Shown here piece after piece: positions 63,514-64,000 of a stretch of DNA of 64,000 bases; position 1 is the stretch's first letter, and each line of letters begins with the position of its first letter. The translations under genes and the position numbers were made by a program. Source of the DNA: Dyadobacter luteus (GTDB lineage Bacteria > Bacteroidota > Bacteroidia > Cytophagales > Spirosomataceae); contig NZ_QNUL01000017.1 of assembly GCF_003383615.1 (NCBI RefSeq), forward strand, positions 62,001-126,000, written 5' to 3'. A model generated the notes under the pieces. The model was not told the DNA's origin. It worked only from the letters and a program-made list of their open reading frames with translations, and searched no databases.

Positions 63514-64000
63514 ATGGATATTTTCAAAATAATTGACGATCTGCAAAAAATAGATGGTGATGCTGTAGGTCGCCTTGAACACGCTTCCCGCCGTTACTTT
63601 ATGAACCGGGTGGGTAGCACGCTCGCTGCTGCAGCTGCACCTATGGCATTTGCAACTATTGTGAACAAAGCTTACGGACAAACAGCCGCAGCTGTAGACG
63701 TACTTAAATTCGCACTAACTCTGGAATATCTTGAAGATGCATTTTACAAAGAAGGATTGAAAGCTTCCGGGCTTATTCCTGACAAATACAAAGCTTCTAT
63801 CGCTCAGATAGGAAAGCATGAAAGCCAGCACGTAGCTTACCTTGTGAAAGCGGTGGGTGCAATGAATCTTCAGTTCGACTGGACCTATGGCGGAAAGCTG
63901 TCGGATACATTCAGCAATTTCAAAACTTTTATTACTGTGGCTACTGCACTGGAAGATACAGGTGTACGTGCTTACAAAGGACAGGCGGGAGCGCTAATGA
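63514..64000 (+). CDS. Exported ferritin-like domain protein (3' end outside window)
   Basis: The first 162 codons of a second ferritin-like protein. Its leader has SRRYFMNRVGSTLAAAAAPMAFA (about 25-47), a twin-arginine pattern with a predicted cleavage near YGQT. The ferritin-like helices follow: LKFALTLEYLEDAFY, IAQIGKHESQHVAYL and TVATALEDTGVRAY, containing the Glu and His residues of a possible di-iron site. It lies 28 bp after its paralogue and is probably co-transcribed. The frame is open at the right edge. Confidence 0.87.
   Translation, partial: MDIFKIIDDLQKIDGDAVGRLEHASRRYFMNRVGSTLAAAAAPMAFATIVNKAYGQTAAAVDVLKFALTLEYLEDAFYKEGLKASGLIPDKYKASIAQIGKHESQHVAYLVKAVGAMNLQFDWTYGGKLSDTFSNFKTFITVATALEDTGVRAYKGQAGALM

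Noticed and set aside
1..64000. CRISPR arrays, tRNA or rRNA genes, insertion sequences, prophage or integrase genes
   Set aside because: No regularly spaced repeats, tRNA-like cloverleafs, rRNA segments or transposase/integrase motifs were seen on either strand. Only the two palindromic repeat blocks hint at mobile DNA.

Overview
The window looks like a chromosomal segment of a Bacteroidota bacterium of the Cytophagales, most like Dyadobacter, Spirosoma and relatives. This is an inference from gene content, since no rRNA or marker gene is present. The support is four SusC/SusD outer-membrane nutrient-uptake pairs, many lipoprotein and outer-membrane proteins, DUF1080 sugar enzymes, A/T-rich intergenic DNA with few strong Shine-Dalgarno sites, and one promoter matching the Bacteroidota pattern (TTG, 19 bases, TAnnTTTG). 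I saw no tRNA, rRNA, CRISPR array, integrase or intact insertion sequence.

Layout. 1-2811 (minus): an RND efflux pair, with the pump cut by the left edge. 3081-10317 (plus): a 2022-residue alpha-2-macroglobulin with a thioester motif, a TPR gene interrupted by one in-frame stop, and a small lipoprotein. 10431-16981: small DUF proteins, a minus-strand membrane cluster (GbsR/MarR regulator, DCC thiol-disulfide protein fused to membrane helices, small membrane protein, MBOAT acyltransferase), a DegT-type aminotransferase and an unknown polytopic membrane protein. 17046-36625 (all minus): three SusC/SusD-like_2 pairs plus a lipoprotein, a purple-acid-phosphatase-like lipoprotein and a PhoPQ-activated-type hydrolase. 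Two of the pairs are clear paralogues. No glycosidase lies among them.

36787-46095: a 60-residue ORF, a POTRA/beta-barrel protein, a lipoprotein, a secreted cyclophilin, an RmlD-like reductase, a TPR pair, an alpha-glucan phosphorylase lacking the usual PLP lysine, a long Ala/Glu/Lys-rich helical protein and a conserved hypothetical. 46212-57546: a nutrient locus under a LacI-type regulator. A secreted DUF1080 protein diverges from lacI. Downstream of lacI come two copies of a GCTAAATCG-type palindrome, then susC, susD, a DUF1080-PA14 protein and a beta-propeller/cytochrome c protein. I read this as a candidate oxidative (3-keto-glycoside) sugar-degradation locus.

57692-61605: a hybrid histidine kinase and a sigma-54 response regulator meet tail to tail, overlapping by 13 bp. 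61739-64000: a small PepSY-like protein, a promoter/21-codon ORF/terminator unit that looks like a small RNA or microprotein gene, and two ferritin-like proteins with twin-arginine-type leaders, the second cut by the right edge.

The most promising undescribed items are the LacI-controlled DUF1080/propeller-cytochrome locus, the 62.3 kb small transcript, the regulator/DCC/MBOAT membrane cluster with its 28-bp palindrome, and the phosphorylase without the PLP lysine.
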